From Sarcomyxa edulis (lineage: Eukaryota; Basidiomycota; Agaricomycetes; Agaricales; Mycenaceae), in NCBI GenBank assembly GCA_009761415.1, contig QUOL01000004.1, forward strand, positions 2,294,001 through 2,358,000: a stretch of 64,000 nt of DNA, written 5' to 3'. Within the stretch, counting starts at the first letter, position 1; each line of letters starts with the position of its first letter. Positions 11,145 to 23,167 of the stretch are shown here, in pieces. The position numbers were made by a program, and so were the translations under genes. The notes beneath the pieces were generated by a model that was not told the origin of the DNA, searched no databases, and worked only from the letters and a program-made list of their open reading frames with translations.

Positions 11145-14100
11145 ATGGCAAGTCTCATCTCATATACCTGTTTATCAACTCTGAAAATCATCCCGTACAG
11201 GCTGATTACGGCCGAAACAGAAACTCTATCAACGATATAGAGGAACAACTCAACGACATCTTCTATCAGTACTCGACAAATCCTCAGGATGACAATGGGC
11301 CCCCAATGATTCGAGTCGACAAACTCCCCGATGTCCTTCGTGAGATCTCAGAGTTTCATGGCGGCCCTATCTTAACAGACAACGAAATGGATGGCTTGCA
11401 TACACTCATTTCTCGCGATCCAAATCAAGGTGTTACACCAGAACTGGTCTTAGGGCTCATTGCATCTCGTACGAAACAAAATCAAGAGCGTAGTTCTGGC
11501 AGCGAGGGAGAAGACGATAACGTAGACAGAGGACGTGGCTCAGATCGCGACAACTCCGCGATTGAGACACAATCGCGCTCTTCCAGCCGCAGTTCCACTG
11601 GAACCCCAGTCCATGGAAGCCGGCCTCCTTCACGAGGTCTACCGCAGACCCCAACATCAGCCAAAGGCCAGTCTGTTTTCGATACTTCGCGTAGACAGCG
11701 TGCGCTCCCTCTCTCCAACAACGCACCGTCCAGTTGGACAAAAACTCGACCTGGGCCCGTTCGCAGAAGGAACAGTGATGCTGGAAGCCGCAGTGACTCC
11801 GAGGTGACTCCTTTAGCTTCTATGCGCTGATATCGATGACTGACTTACCATCCACAGCAATCTTCCAGTGTGGGCTCATTCGGTCGCGCTGCCGGACGTT
11901 CGCGTGCCCCTTCAAATCCGACTTCACCTTCAAGCCAAACCGTTCCTCTCGGGTCAATCTTTTCTCCACCTACACCATCACACACCCCCTCTCACTCACG
12001 TACTATGACCCAACCACAAGCCCAATTCAACGACGCCGGATATCACTATGGCAGTGATGAGCAAGAACGCGAAGAAGATAATCCACTGTACGATTTCAAA
12101 AGCCGCCGGGACAACAAAGCGTTCTTGAAATCTGTCTCCACTGTTCGTTTGTCACGGAATCGTCCTGGGGAGAACTCGGATTCCGGCTCGGATAGAGAAG
12201 ATTCAAACCTTGGGCTCGTAATGGATCGAACAGTGACAAGTTCAACTGTGTCGATGGAACCAAATGAACGTTTGGAAGCGTTGCAGAGGATCACCACGGA
12301 ATTGAAGAAGAAGTTGACTGATGCTGAGTTGACACTCTCAAGAAAGATAACGGAGAACGAGTTGGATCTTGAAGAGGTGCAAGGGAGGTTGGACGAGACG
12401 AGAAGCGAGTTGAGTGCGTGTAAGAGAGAGGAGAAGGAATTGAGATCCAAGGAGGTGAGTCTCGCATCCTTCATCGGTCTTCAAAACATTACTGACAATG
12501 GTTTGCGATAGCGTCAAAACATGACGCAGATTGGCGCCTTGGAAATCGAGATCGCCAAAGTGACGAAAGCCTTGGAGCATGCTCGATCGACATATACCAG
12601 TTTGCAGAGACAATACCAAGAACAGTGCGGTGAGTTTGTGTGGTGCTCATTCTTAAGGATGTCTGTACTGATGTACTTGCAGCTGTGTCTGAGAAATACC
12701 GAGAAGATCTGCGCCAACGCGAAGAAACGATTCGTAATCTTAGAGATGCCGCGTCGTTGCATGATCTAGAGAACGCGAAATGGGCGAAAGAACACGAGAA
12801 CTACGAAGAGCGTATCGCGCAGATTGAGGCTGAACTTTCACTCGCTCAGCAAGCGCACTCACAGTTAGACGAACAGAAGCAGGAGAATATGCTCTTGAAG
12901 GAGACGATCGACAGGATGCGGTTCGATATGGACGAGATGCGGAACAATGCGAGTGCGTTTGGGGCGAACAGTGGGCATTCGAGTTCATCAAACACAATAA
13001 GCAAGAGTCTCGGGGCTGAGTTGGCTGGGAAGATGAAGGGTACGTGGGGTTTGGAGGAAAATATCCCGGAAGATGAACCAGATGATGCTAGCGAGGGATC
13101 TACTGTCGTTGAAGTTGAGGAATCGGACAGTACGGAGGGCGAGGATGTCATCCAGACTATCATAACAAGGAAGAAAAGAGTACGCATTTCCCCTTTCAAC
13201 TTTAATGTTTCATACTCATTTCATTCTGTAGAAGGTTGGCAGTCGCGCGAATAAAATCGAGACCAGAATATTCGAAGAAACCAAGGAGTACTCGGATGCT
13301 TATACCCAACACGAACTCTCCGATTTCACCGCATCTTCGACTACACAGACTGACCCCGAACCCAAGATTCTCACTTCGTCCTTCAGTGTCCAAACTGACG
13401 ATCTCGACCTCGATGATTCCGCTATCCAGACCGACCCCGAACCAGTACCCGTACCTCGCGTAACGTTAGACATGGAAGTACAAACAGAAGAAATTGAAGA
13501 CACCCTCTCCCGATCCCCTTCTCCAACTGCGCAAGATGACGAAGCCATGGCCTCCTCGTCGTCTACTGTCATTCCCCCGACTCCCAAGGCGACAGCCCCT
13601 GATCTCCCCCAATTGCATCCCAGCGATCAACCTCCTGCTTACAACCAAATCAACGAGCGAGAGCAAGAAGAGCGCGATTTCCGAGTAGCCGCGGAGACCC
13701 TTCGTAAATGGCATAACGGTGCGAAAATACCCTTCGAGCCCATTACTGGTGGGATATCAGAAGATGCTGTTGAAGAGTGGAAGGCCCTCAAAGCAGAACT
13801 CGGCATCGAATGTATGGTGATTGACAAAATCGTCGCAACATCAGACAAAACGGGTCAGCCACGACCCCATAAATCGGCATCGCGCAGAGGCCGTTTCTAT
13901 AACATCTACAATACATATGTCTATGGAGATGGAAAGGCTGGCGGTGGTTCGTCGTTTCCAAGCGGAGCTGCTTCTCAGGTCGTCCTTTGGATTGGTGCAT
14001 CAGCACTTCTTTGCCTCGCTATCTCCCCCTATATGGTGGTCCCGTATTATTCAGTCCCCGGCGGTCCCACGTACTCTGATCGTCTAGCCTGGTCTACCTT

Positions 14101-14218
14101 CAACAGCATGCAGGCGACTGGCGAAGGATTTTCTCCTGACGGCACCGCTGCCGTCTGGAGTTTTCTCGGTCGGGTAGGGGGTGGTGCTGCTCGGATCGCC
14201 CGAGGCTGGCCAACATAA
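11145..14218 (+). CDS. Coiled-coil protein with a C-terminal membrane anchor
   Basis: Predicted 934 residues. Exons: 11145-11147 (start codon only), 11201-11803, 11858-12454, 12512-12629, 12683-13179, 13232-14218. Residues 1-90 form a predicted helical N-terminal domain (RVDKLPDVLREISEFHGG) that loosely recalls EF-hand-like modules. A Ser-rich linker follows, then long heptad-rich coiled coils (about residues 345-590), repeated QTDPEP/VQTDD phrases (about 625-675), a basic segment (KSASRRGRFYN) and one transmembrane stretch (SQVVLWIGASALLCLAISPY) about 70 residues from the end. This layout fits a tail-anchored organelle or nuclear-envelope tether, as in KASH-type or spindle-pole proteins, but the tail ends GWPT and lacks the classic PPPX. 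Identity stays open. The first intron is GC-AG. Confidence 0.8.
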
Positions 14219-14758
14219 GGCCTCGGCTTCTTCGAGTGTGTATATTTGTGTATAACTTCTTGACAGTCCTTTGGATTCAGCTATCATACCCCCACACTCA
14301 CCACTCATTCCTCGTTCCTCATATCCTCATCATTCATGACACTTTACGGCATTCCTCTATTTCCTGAATTTTATGCTTCTTTATATCCACGGATCTCTCG
14401 TTTTCTCTTTCTGTTTTTAGTGTTGTCCTGTTGTGCAACAGTGTAAACTACTTATACAGTACGGCTAAGCTGCCGCACGTCTAGTGGGCTAAATACTACT
14501 ACTAATTCTATACCGTCCGTTCAAGAATCAAGATGGCGGAGAAATACAATCTAAATTGGCATACGGAGTGCTGAGAGAGATATCAGGCATAAGTGGAAGG
14601 AGTGGTGAGACAAAAGAAACATATGGCTAGGTGCCTGAGGTATCATGTTGAGGGAATAATAAGTCCATAGTCCATGCGAGTCCATCTTGATATGAGAATG
14701 AAAAAGAACGATGGCGAGTAGTAGGAAGAAGATCTGACCTTGCGAGACTGCGAATACT
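14219..14758. other. Convergent 3' flanks, no gene seen
   Basis: Lies between the coiled-coil gene and the kinase gene on the other strand. It is rich in short pyrimidine stretches; nothing coding was recognised. Confidence 0.6.
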
Positions 14759-17514
14759 TTAGTTACGTGGTGAGCGAGGAGCCCTCCGGACCTCCAACGG
14801 TTCATCGTCGCTATCTTCGTCGTCATCGTCGTAATAAGACTGCTGTGGGACCTCTTCGTCCTCGTCAGAGTCATCAGCATTCGAAAATATTGAATCGTCG
14901 TCGTAGAACTGTGGGCCTTGTTCCAACGTCTCCGCGTCTCCATGGTAGGCCAGCTGCGTGAGCTGGCTCGGGGTGTGATGAAGGGAATATTGTGTTCCAG
15001 AAGGTCCAGCAACAGCATTGAACCGCTCTTGATGGGATCGAGGACCAATCGAATCCCCTCTCGGTCGAAAAGCTACGGAAGTATTACGGTGATGAAGAGG
15101 CTCTTCATTCGAAACGCCACCTGCACCGACGATCATATCATGGTCATTAAGATCATGATGCTCGTCCGAATCCAAACTGGTCACATCGTTGAATTCCATC
15201 GGATTATCCCCCCAACTCGATGCTCTGCGTGCAGCGGTCAGTCCCTGATGTCGGAGGGCTTCTTCGCTTCTTCTGTCGAGTTTCGAAGGACCAGGCTGAT
15301 AGTCGTGCGTGTTGAGTGACACAGGAGATGACTCCACTGGGGTCTGCTCTTGCGGGGAGGATTTATTAGGCCGCGAAGACCAGATAGCAGAGACGTTGAT
15401 GGAGAACCGGGCTCTCGAAGGACGTTCTTCCGGTAAAGGACTAGACTGTGTGCTCCCGTATATATGCCCTCGAGGAGGCACAACCAACGTTTCCGAACCG
15501 CGTCGGGCTTTCAAAGACGAACCCTCGATTCCCATCGGTTTCGTTTTTGATCTCGGGCGCCAACGTTCAACTGACTTAGATCGAGTGACTGCCATGGCGG
15601 GACGTACGTCAGAACGCCGTTTGCCTTTATCGCGTCTGCTTCCGAACATCGACTGTTCCGACCTGCTCGTATTGCTGCTCGGCGCTGAACTGACGCCGTG
15701 GCTGTTTAGTTCTCGTTCGGCGCGTTCGGTGATGCGATCGCGCGAGCCCTGAGGTCGTATCGTACGGAAGAGGGATGAAAGGTGACGGGTGATGTGCGCT
15801 CCCCATTTCCATCGAAAGCGGACGGCAGACATGGCAGACGCTGTCTCTGCTTCGGAGACTACCAGCCGTTGGCCACTGGGAGAAGTCTTCTGAAGCCACT
15901 CATCAGGACGAGGGATATCACGGATGAACCAGGAATAGCTCTAAAATATTGCAGAGGAGGTTGATCAGATTACTTATCTCGACGCAGCGAAGTAAAGATA
16001 AATTACTTTGACCTCTGGTAATGTCATTCGCTTCCTGACATCCTTCTCGAGTAGGTGGTCGAGCAGATGGTTGATGACCCATGGCTCCGATCCCTCTTGA
16101 GTGGGATGTCGGCCTCCGGTGGGCATCTCGTCAAAGCCCATGGTCGGTGCCGGATTCCAATCTTTGTTACAGATGACATGGTAAAGACTGTGCTCGCGTT
16201 GGGAAGCGATATCCGTTTCGGATTCGAACGGCACTCGTCCGAAGAGAAGACAATACAATGTCACTCCAAAAGCCCATACGTCTATGGCTTTCGTGATCGG
16301 AGGGCGGTTGCTAGTTGTAAGACTCTGGAGTGTGGCAGAGGATCCGTGCGCGTCAGATGGATCAGACGCAGAGTGGGACGGTTGCGATGGCTCTTCGGTA
16401 TACTCGAAGACAACTTCTGGTGCCAAGAATGAAGGGGTGCCTGCTCTTTTGGATAGATCAGAGTCCTCCAGAAGTATGGGATCGTAACTGTCTTCTTCTT
16501 CTTTTGCACCCTCTGCGCCTGCTGCAGCCAGACGTTGCGCATACGAGAAGTGAGAGACACCAAAATCGGCGATTTTGATTTTACTACGGTCAGACGTCCA
16601 CAGAAGGTTGGCAGGTTTTATGTCACGGTGGATAATTCCTTGGTAATGAACTGATGGTGTATTCATCACGAAAAGTCAGTGATACGAAGCAAAATATGTA
16701 GAAACAAAATCAACTGACGATACTCGAGACCTAGGATAACGTCCCGCATGATTCTTCTGCATTGATCGACGGTGAGGACCGGGTCTTCCTGTTTCGTTCT
16801 CCATTTGACTTCACCCCCACCTAGGTATTCCATGACTGTGGGTAGACGTCGTAAGTTATACGTCTAATGACACGCGCAGATCGAGAGATGGATACTTCGT
16901 GTCCACAACGTTTCCAATCGACCACGAGGGGGGAATATCCCCGTGGATTTGACCAACATAGACACACACGGCTAGCACGGAACGGAACTGCAGAGTTTAA
17001 AACAATACACTCACTCATATAAATCTTATCTCGCATCCTGTCGTCTATGACCTCCTGCAGCCGTACAACGTGAGCGTTGCGACACTTTTTCATGATCGCA
17101 ATCTCTTTACGAATCTTGGTTTCCGTGGTGTTGAGTCTGTCGCGTACTGCAGTGTGAGTTGTCTTGGGCAGGCGAGACTTTCTGAGTTGTTTGAGTTTCT
17201 CTGCCCTAGGGTTATCGCGTTTGACGGATTTGATAGCCTGGTAGTGTTGATAGTTAGATACGTGTCAAAGTTGTAAAGATCGAGTAACGGACCACTGCTC
17301 GTTCTGGGTCATCGTTTGGTTTAGACGTATCGAAACCGAGGAAGACCTCGCCGTGCTGTCCACCTCCGACCTTCGCCCACCGAATGTACTGGTTGAGCAT
17401 TGGCATCCGGTCCTCTATGTGAGTAGTCAAGACATCAGTGGTTGTAACAGAGCCTGGCGGGTCGAAGGGGTGCCTTGGTCTGCTCATAGGCGTGTTTCCT
17501 GCAGTTGCAGCCAT
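14759..17514 (-). CDS. CaMKK/Ssp1-like serine/threonine kinase
   Basis: Kinase of about 795 residues resembling the fungal Ssp1/Sak1/Tos3/Elm1 group, which phosphorylates AMPK-type kinases. Exons: 17514-17293, 17237-17015, 16835-16719, 16650-16007, 15940-14759. Features: glycine loop VGGGQHGEVFLG (~51), AIKSVKR lysine, VRLQEVIDD, the group-typical MEYLGGGEVKWR, catalytic loop YQGIIHRDIKPANLLW, ADFGVSH, a ~35-residue acidic insert in the activation segment, then AGTPSFLAPE and FGVTLYCLLFGRVPF, closing with FIRDIPRPDEW. A ~390-residue tail is low-complexity, with SQ/SP sites and an acidic end (DDDDEDSDDE). Intron 2 is long (179 nt), but the kinase sequence is continuous across it. The direct target (Snf1-like kinase) is inferred from the family. 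Confidence 0.9.
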
Positions 17515-17784
17515 GTGGGGACTGTTTCATAGATGAGTTATATAGACAAAATTGAAAGAAGAAACGAAAGGAGGGACGGCAAGAATTAGATGGAGAAATC
17601 TAGAGAAGATATAGTGGGCGTTGGAGCTCCAAGAGCAGCAAGGTTTGTGGCTGAAAGCAGAAAGTGATTTTACGGTAGATCATGAGGCGACTTCCCTAAA
17701 CAGATAGCGCTAAAACCCCAGACACCCTTTCTTCATTCTGCTACAGTACAAAAAAAAACTACAAAAAACACCCTCGGTTCTCCC

Positions 17785-18160
17785 TTAGCGAGCACACACA
17801 CATCTATCCTTCTCTTTAACATCTTTCATCACCTGTAGGCGCAGCAAACGATCAGATCAAAAGGACACATAATACGTCAGGAGGAATGCAATGACTCGAA
17901 GCATCACCAAGACTACTGGCAGACTACTGGCAATCTGCGAAGGAAAGGAGATTTACTCACAGCCTCGACGTGTAAACCACATCCCTAATAACAAAACGGC
18001 GTCAGCGATCTATCTGTGGCGCGTTCCAAAAAGAAAAGGACGCGAAGTAGATCACTAGGGAAACTGGCCTCACCTTCCATGTCGTCTTCCCACATCTTTC
18101 GCACTTGACGAGGCGACAAGAGTTTACGGGAATACCAGTTGATTCCGGGGCAAAGACCAT
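17785..18160 (-). CDS. Small Cys-rich conserved fungal protein (52 residues)
   Basis: Too fragmented for simple frame searches: exons 18160-18074 (87 nt), 17984-17961 (24 nt) and 17832-17785 (48 nt), with introns of 89 and 128 nt. The product has CERCGKTTWKG, CGLHVEAV and a final CVCAR, giving a CxxC...CGxH...CxC pattern expected to bind one zinc ion. It resembles short fungal proteins I know only as uncharacterised (CxxCGKxTWxGCGxH type). All splice sites are GT-AG and the frame is exact. An upstream donor-acceptor pair around 18265/18170 suggests a 5' UTR intron. It sits head-to-tail upstream of the kinase gene. The model is convincing, but function is unknown. Confidence 0.75.
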
Positions 18161-18785
18161 TGTTCGCCTGATAATTGGATGTAAGATTTGCGGCTAATGG
18201 CGGTATTAGCGCATTGTGAATTCGAAGCAGGCACCACCAGGGGGAGTGTAATAAAGATTATACTCACGAGATCGAGGAAGCGAACTGATCTTTGAGAGCG
18301 TTTGCAGTTGACCCGTGGGGAGTCGGATTTGATGTTTGGGGATGGATGCGGTGAAGGAGCAAGACTACTGACTTTATACCATGGGCCTAAATTTGAATAG
18401 CTGCTAGTACAAATCCTTCGACAATTGCATGTGGATATATTGCCGCTGAGATTGAAGTCTTTGACGTCGAGAGACAGCGAAGTCGGCCAGAAGCAAACTA
18501 GCGATGCACGCAGCTTGACTCATCTTATTAGTACCAACATCTCACATTCAGTTTGATGGTCGGGGAGGCTTCGGGCTTCAACGTATCCAAGAAAAAATAT
18601 GAGGCGTGATGGAGATCTACGCGGCCGGAAGAGGAATGCCAGTTGTACTTTCCTGTCATCAGCACGAAACACCCCAAATTTTGATTGCCTCGAAGAGCCA
18701 GTAGCACGTACCCAAGACCCTGCTAAGTGGAACACATATCCCTATATATATACTACCGCGCCTAAATCCCGCCGCCGCCGCCTTT
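18161..18785. other. Upstream region of the small Cys-rich gene
   Basis: Probably holds a 5' UTR exon and intron of the small gene (minus-strand donor gtgagt near 18269, acceptor tatcag near 18169) and the 3' flank of the aminotransferase. No other gene is seen. Confidence 0.45.
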
Positions 18786-20724
18786 TCATACATCCAAGAT
18801 AGTGTCACGAAGCCTTTTGACCGCCTCATCAACATCAGCCTCTCCTGTGAGACTGAAAGCAGCCCGAACATATCCCGTTTTCCTACCGTTGGGCAAAAAT
18901 ACCGTCCCAGGTAAGGCAAGAACGCCACGCTCGACCGCTTTCGTCTGGATGATAGCTTCCGAGTCGCTTTCTTCCTTACCCGCGACAGCCTGCGTGGGAT
19001 TCGGAAGCAGCTTGAACCTACGTATATAGAATAGCAATCTATCAGTGTTTTCTAGATCCCAGTCGTGAATTTGGAAATACCAGAAAAACATCCCCGACTC
19101 GGGCGTGCTCCACTCGGCAAGCCCAGTCAAGTGCTTCGTGAGAGCACGTTCGAAAACATCTCGTTTCTCTCTGTAAAATTCAGAAACGGCTGCCGTATGG
19201 GTATCATATCCATCATACCCCCAAGAGTTCAGTAGAGTGTAGGCTATAGCCTGAGTGAGCGAAGATGTTTGTAGATTGGACGTTGCTGTCTGCAAGCACG
19301 AAAGCACGCATCAGACAACCGCGTCAATAAGGAGATATTGGAATGACGCACATGCATGTCTATCGCGTTCAAGAGGGGTTCAGGTCCCGAAGCAAATCCG
19401 ATCCTGATGCCGGCTGAGAGTACTTTCGAAAGACTGTCGAAACGTAGGACACGTCCGACTTCTTCTTCTTCTAGCTCCAGGGAGAAATAAGACGGTGGTC
19501 GTGCGCCGTCCCCGTAATACAGATAGTAGTATGGGTCATCTAAAAGGGGACGGTCAGATGACTCGTTGCGCTCAGGCTAGAACGAGCTTACCCTCTAAAA
19601 TTATAAAATTATGCTCCTTCGCTAAGGCAAGGGTTTCTTTGCGACGTTCGGTAGTAGCGGTCATCCCGGTGGGATTACAACCGTACTAAATCTGGCAGTC
19701 AAGACAGATAGATGAGGTGCAGAGGAATATAGTACTTACAGGTACCGTGTAGAGGACTTTTGGTTTGGGCTTATCGGAAGGCCAAGCTTCTAAGATCGAG
19801 CGTAGAGAAGCCGAACATATACCCTGAGAATCTGTCTCGACCTCTATTGCGAAAAGTTAACACCAAGCAGAAGAAGACTTCCGCGCTAGGACTAACCAAT
19901 CTGTTCGCAGTTCAAGCTCTGGAACATGGGAATGACGCCACTGTAAAGATAAGATGAACAGGAGGCTCGCATGTGGTGATAGACAGAGGTCACTCACGCG
20001 TAGACTGGTGACTCGACGAGCACCGGATCTCCCGGATTGACCATTGCCTCGACAGCCTTACATCGCAATTAAAGGGATCAAGAAGCCAACAACCGAGAGT
20101 CTGATCATAAACTAACCTTGTAGATCAAATCCTGAGATCCTGAACCGACACTTACTCTCCACCCTTCCCCTCTCTTTCGACCATGAGAATGTTCTTGCAA
20201 CCCAGTAAGCCAGTTACAGAACTCAGGGAGCCCACTCGTTGCACTATATTGAAGACCTTCCGCAAGTTCATCGGGAGTAAGACTCAGAGATATTTCTTGA
20301 CTGGGATCGGTGGGAGAGCGGGCGGTGAAGCTAAGTGACGTGAACGGGAATGTCAATGGGTTTGGCTTGCCTGCCAGTAAGGAGATGAGGCCAGGGCGGG
20401 ATTCCAACGGGAAGAGACCTCGAACTGAGGATGGGATATCAATCAGAGTGTCGTTGACAGTTAGATTGATTGAATAGCTCACTTGGGCTAGGCTTTCGCC
20501 CCTTTGCAGCAGTCGAGAGGAACGCATCGTAGTAGCTTGCTGGCAAAGACTTGACTTGGGAAGGTTCTTTCCTAATATCCGCATGGCCGTTAGCGCTCAG
20601 GACAGGGATTCCATCGGAATGAGTCGCGGCCTATACAGAAAGGATGTAAGTATCTTAACGATGATCGTGGGCTGCTACAGACTTGTTCTCCTGCTTTGGG
20701 GACATCCTTCGAAGAGTTTGACAT
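18786..20724 (-). CDS. PLP-dependent aromatic/2-aminoadipate aminotransferase
   Basis: Class I/II aminotransferase of about 475 residues, like yeast Aro8 and kynurenine/aminoadipate aminotransferases: moves amino groups between aromatic or aminoadipate substrates and 2-oxoglutarate. Ten exons: 20724-20683, 20630-20483, 20424-20117, 20056-19998, 19940-19897, 19843-19740, 19685-19592, 19539-19352, 19289-19081, 19017-18786. Motifs: RKPSPIRGLFPLE, LLAGKPNP, VSVGSGSQDLIYK, YGCNPTGM (cofactor Asn), EDDPYYYLYYG, and the PLP lysine in RFDSLSKVLSAGIRIGF, then GVLALPGTVFLPNGRK. The start is chosen because the upstream frame around 20584 is not the frame that matches the family; the correct exon 2 ends KPSP and exon 1 supplies MSNSSKDVPKAGEQ. 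Intron 9 (63 nt) is in frame and stop-free. Confidence 0.92.
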
Positions 20725-21105
20725 GACTATCTGAGAGAAAGAGTCACTGCAGCTGAACCAGGGTACTTATATTGTCGAGATCGTGGATTCGAAGGTAGTG
20801 TCGAGTCAATTTCGAGTCATATTTCGGAATTTTGGTCGGTGCGATCGGGTAAGTTTTGAAATTGCGCAATTGAAGATTGAGGGCTTAGCGCTTATTTCTG
20901 AACTCCATAAGTAGATGCTGATAGGTACGTTAGTAGACTGTTTGTAGCTCATCGGTGGACGACAGGCGCCAGGACGATGAAGGCCAAATTATGAACAAGA
21001 AAAGGAAAAGCTTCGCCAAATTCGACTCCGAACTGATGGCAAATTGACGCGTTTCCATATTATGATCGACAATGTTAGAGTATGTAGTGATGTGCTGCCG
21101 TTAAC
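20725..21105. other. Intergenic, nothing recognised
   Basis: Upstream flank of the aminotransferase gene. No coding signal or repeat was recognised. Confidence 0.5.
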
Positions 21106-21720
21106 TTAGATACAAAAATACGGAACTGAACGGTATATGACTAGCAAGCCATCTATAAGACTCGCTGCTATCTCAGCCTTGTCCCCTGAAGAAAGTTCGC
21201 GACGTCTACTTTGCTGGTCGACACAGTATCGTTTAGCTCGGGCTGGCGATGAGAGACTATGGGATGGATAGTCGAGGGCGGAGATGACGTAGACGTGGGA
21301 CCGAATACCAGTCATGGGCATCCCTCCGATAATCGATGATGGCAGTAGATTCCTCGCACTGACTCTCCAAGGTATGCCTGGATGATGTGACATCGACGCC
21401 AGCTTTAAATGCATCAATCTGGCAAATTCCGTCGACGCCGCGGGAAACTTCCAGGAAACTGTACACAGTGAGATCCTTCGTTCTCCCAAAAAAAAATAGA
21501 AGCGTCGCTAGACACCTCGTCGAGGGAAAGAGGACGAACGTTTCTGGATCGCTGTGGTCGATGTTATGAACACGAATATCCTGCTTCGTTAGGATGATGC
21601 GAACGAGGAACTTTCGATTATGCTGCTGGAAGAACATTTCTTTTGCGTAGGTCATCAGTTGGTGAAGTGTTCGCTGATCAAGTCAGCGGACGACGTGTAG
21701 AGCATAGCATAGCATATCGG
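21106..21720 (-). pseudogene. Degenerate FunK1 kinase fragment
   Basis: The minus strand around 21660-21530 encodes LMTYAKEMFFQQHNRKFL and IILTKQDIRVHNIDHSDPETF, which align with ATYAREIFVQQQNRKFVFGV and LLTETNVQVYRFDRSG of the FunK1 gene at 30.4 kb. Further down, in another frame, are HPGIPWRVSARN and later AEIAASLIDGLL, which resemble later family blocks. No HRD loop or full lobe is present, and frames shift repeatedly. It is best read as the remains of a third FunK1 copy. The limits are approximate. Confidence 0.55.
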
Positions 21721-22283
21721 CCTCCTAGTCACAGTCTGGAAACAGTTTCTCCGGTATTTCCTGTTATAACCCAAATGGTGATCCAGGAAATCTGCGATGG
21801 AGGACTGGAGGATATTCGGAGGTGTAAAAAGTTCAAATATAACGATACAGTCGTCGCGCGCCTGGTAAAGTTCCGGTTTCTCGACAGTCCTCGAAGAAGA
21901 TACAGCAGTGGGTCCACCGTCCAGTATTTGTCTCTCCATGTAGATATTCCGTGGACAGATCCATTGCGTTTAGAATATCGTACGGGCAAAGGCAGAGTTT
22001 GAGATTTGAAGTCCGCTTCGCGTCCAATTCGGCGCGTATCTGCCTTAGCGGACTTTGAAATCCTCGAGTTCGTCCTAGAGATATTTTGAGCGCCAAGCAC
22101 CGTTGTCGTCGACGTCAAGCACCCCCTCCTCGCCAAACCACCCAGTGAGTGTTCCCGCATGCCCAAGGGCCATATAACTCGACTCCAACTTCCCCGATTC
22201 GATTTGGATGGGTGGAAGAGTTGGATTCCGAGACACCGGCGTGGATTACCTTCTGACGTCTGTCTACAGCTCACTTGGCCAAC
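21721..22283. other. Upstream region of eS10
   Basis: No gene is supported. The last ~100 bases before the start are pyrimidine-rich, as usual for ribosomal protein genes, and may include a 5' UTR. Long minus-strand frames here show no known motif. Confidence 0.5.
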
Positions 22284-22849
22284 ATGATTATTACGAAGGA
22301 AAACAGGCGGGTTATCTACGAGAATCTCTTCAAAGGTGCGTTGGAAATGTTATGCGGAATGGACCCTTGCTAATTCGGTGGATATGGTGTTACGCAGAGG
22401 GTGTTCTCGTTGCCAAAAAGGATTTCAACGCCCCGAAACACGAGGAGCTTGACGTTCCTAACCTCCAAGTCATCAAAGCCCTCCAAAGCTTGACTTCGAA
22501 GGGTTTCGTCAAGACTCAGTTCAGTTGGCAATGGTATTACTACGTCCTCACCCCAGAGGGTGTTGAGTACTTGCGCGAATGGTGCGCCCTATGAATTCCC
22601 TCATCCTTGCACCTCTAAACAGTGACATGGCCCCTGCTTAGGCTCCACCTCCCCGCCGAAATTGTCCCAGCCACACACAAAAAGGCTGCTCGTGCCCCCC
22701 GTCCCGCTCAAATCCGCCCAGGAGCTGAGGGTGCTTACCGTGCACCCCGTGGTGGAGACCGGGAGGATTACCGCAAGAAGGAGGGAGCTGCCCCTGGAGA
22801 GTTCCGACCCCAATTCGCTGGTGTTGGACGGGGCGCACCTAGGGCATAA
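22284..22849 (+). CDS. rps10: 40S ribosomal protein eS10
   Basis: Component of the small ribosomal subunit head near the mRNA entry. Exons 22284-22335, 22398-22581 and 22642-22849 give 147 residues, normal for the family. The winged-helix domain is evident: KENRRVIYENLFKEGVLVAK, then FNAPKHEELDVPNLQVIKAL, KTQFSWQWYYYVLTPEGVEYL and REWLHLPAEIVPATHKK, followed by an Arg/Ala/Gly-rich tail ending RGAPRA. The second intron is spliced between TG and G of the Trp codon in REWLHLP. It is a highly conserved housekeeping gene inside an otherwise accessory stretch. Confidence 0.97.
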
Positions 22850-23167
22850 TCTTTCGCTGTTTTATGCTAATTTTCTGATTTCGCATCGTTTGAGACCATC
22901 GCATCAGAGCAAAAAGGAGCCGAACTCATTCAGAGCACAAGTACAGATTGCTGAGGTTCTGCATAATTGACTCATCTCCTTCATTATTGCCGTACGTGAT
23001 TAGACGAGCTTCAATTAGAGGGCTTTACATAAGTGTCCCGAAGTCTTGCACGTGAGTCGCATAAAAATGATCGTCAGACTGGAAATCGGAACGCGACCCT
23101 CTCGCCTGCAGCTTCAGCCCTCAACATCTCCAGGTCTTGGTCACTTTGTTCTACAGCATTGCCCGCG
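22850..23167. other. Intergenic between eS10 and the 2OG oxygenase gene
   Basis: Contains the eS10 3' flank and the upstream region of the next gene. Nothing else is recognised. Confidence 0.55.

Noticed and set aside
20105..20584. Reading the aminotransferase N-terminus from an ATG at 20584
   Set aside because: That frame gives an unrelated start; the frame encoding YYDAFLSTAAKGRKPSP joins RGLFPLE through a canonical intron and fits the family.
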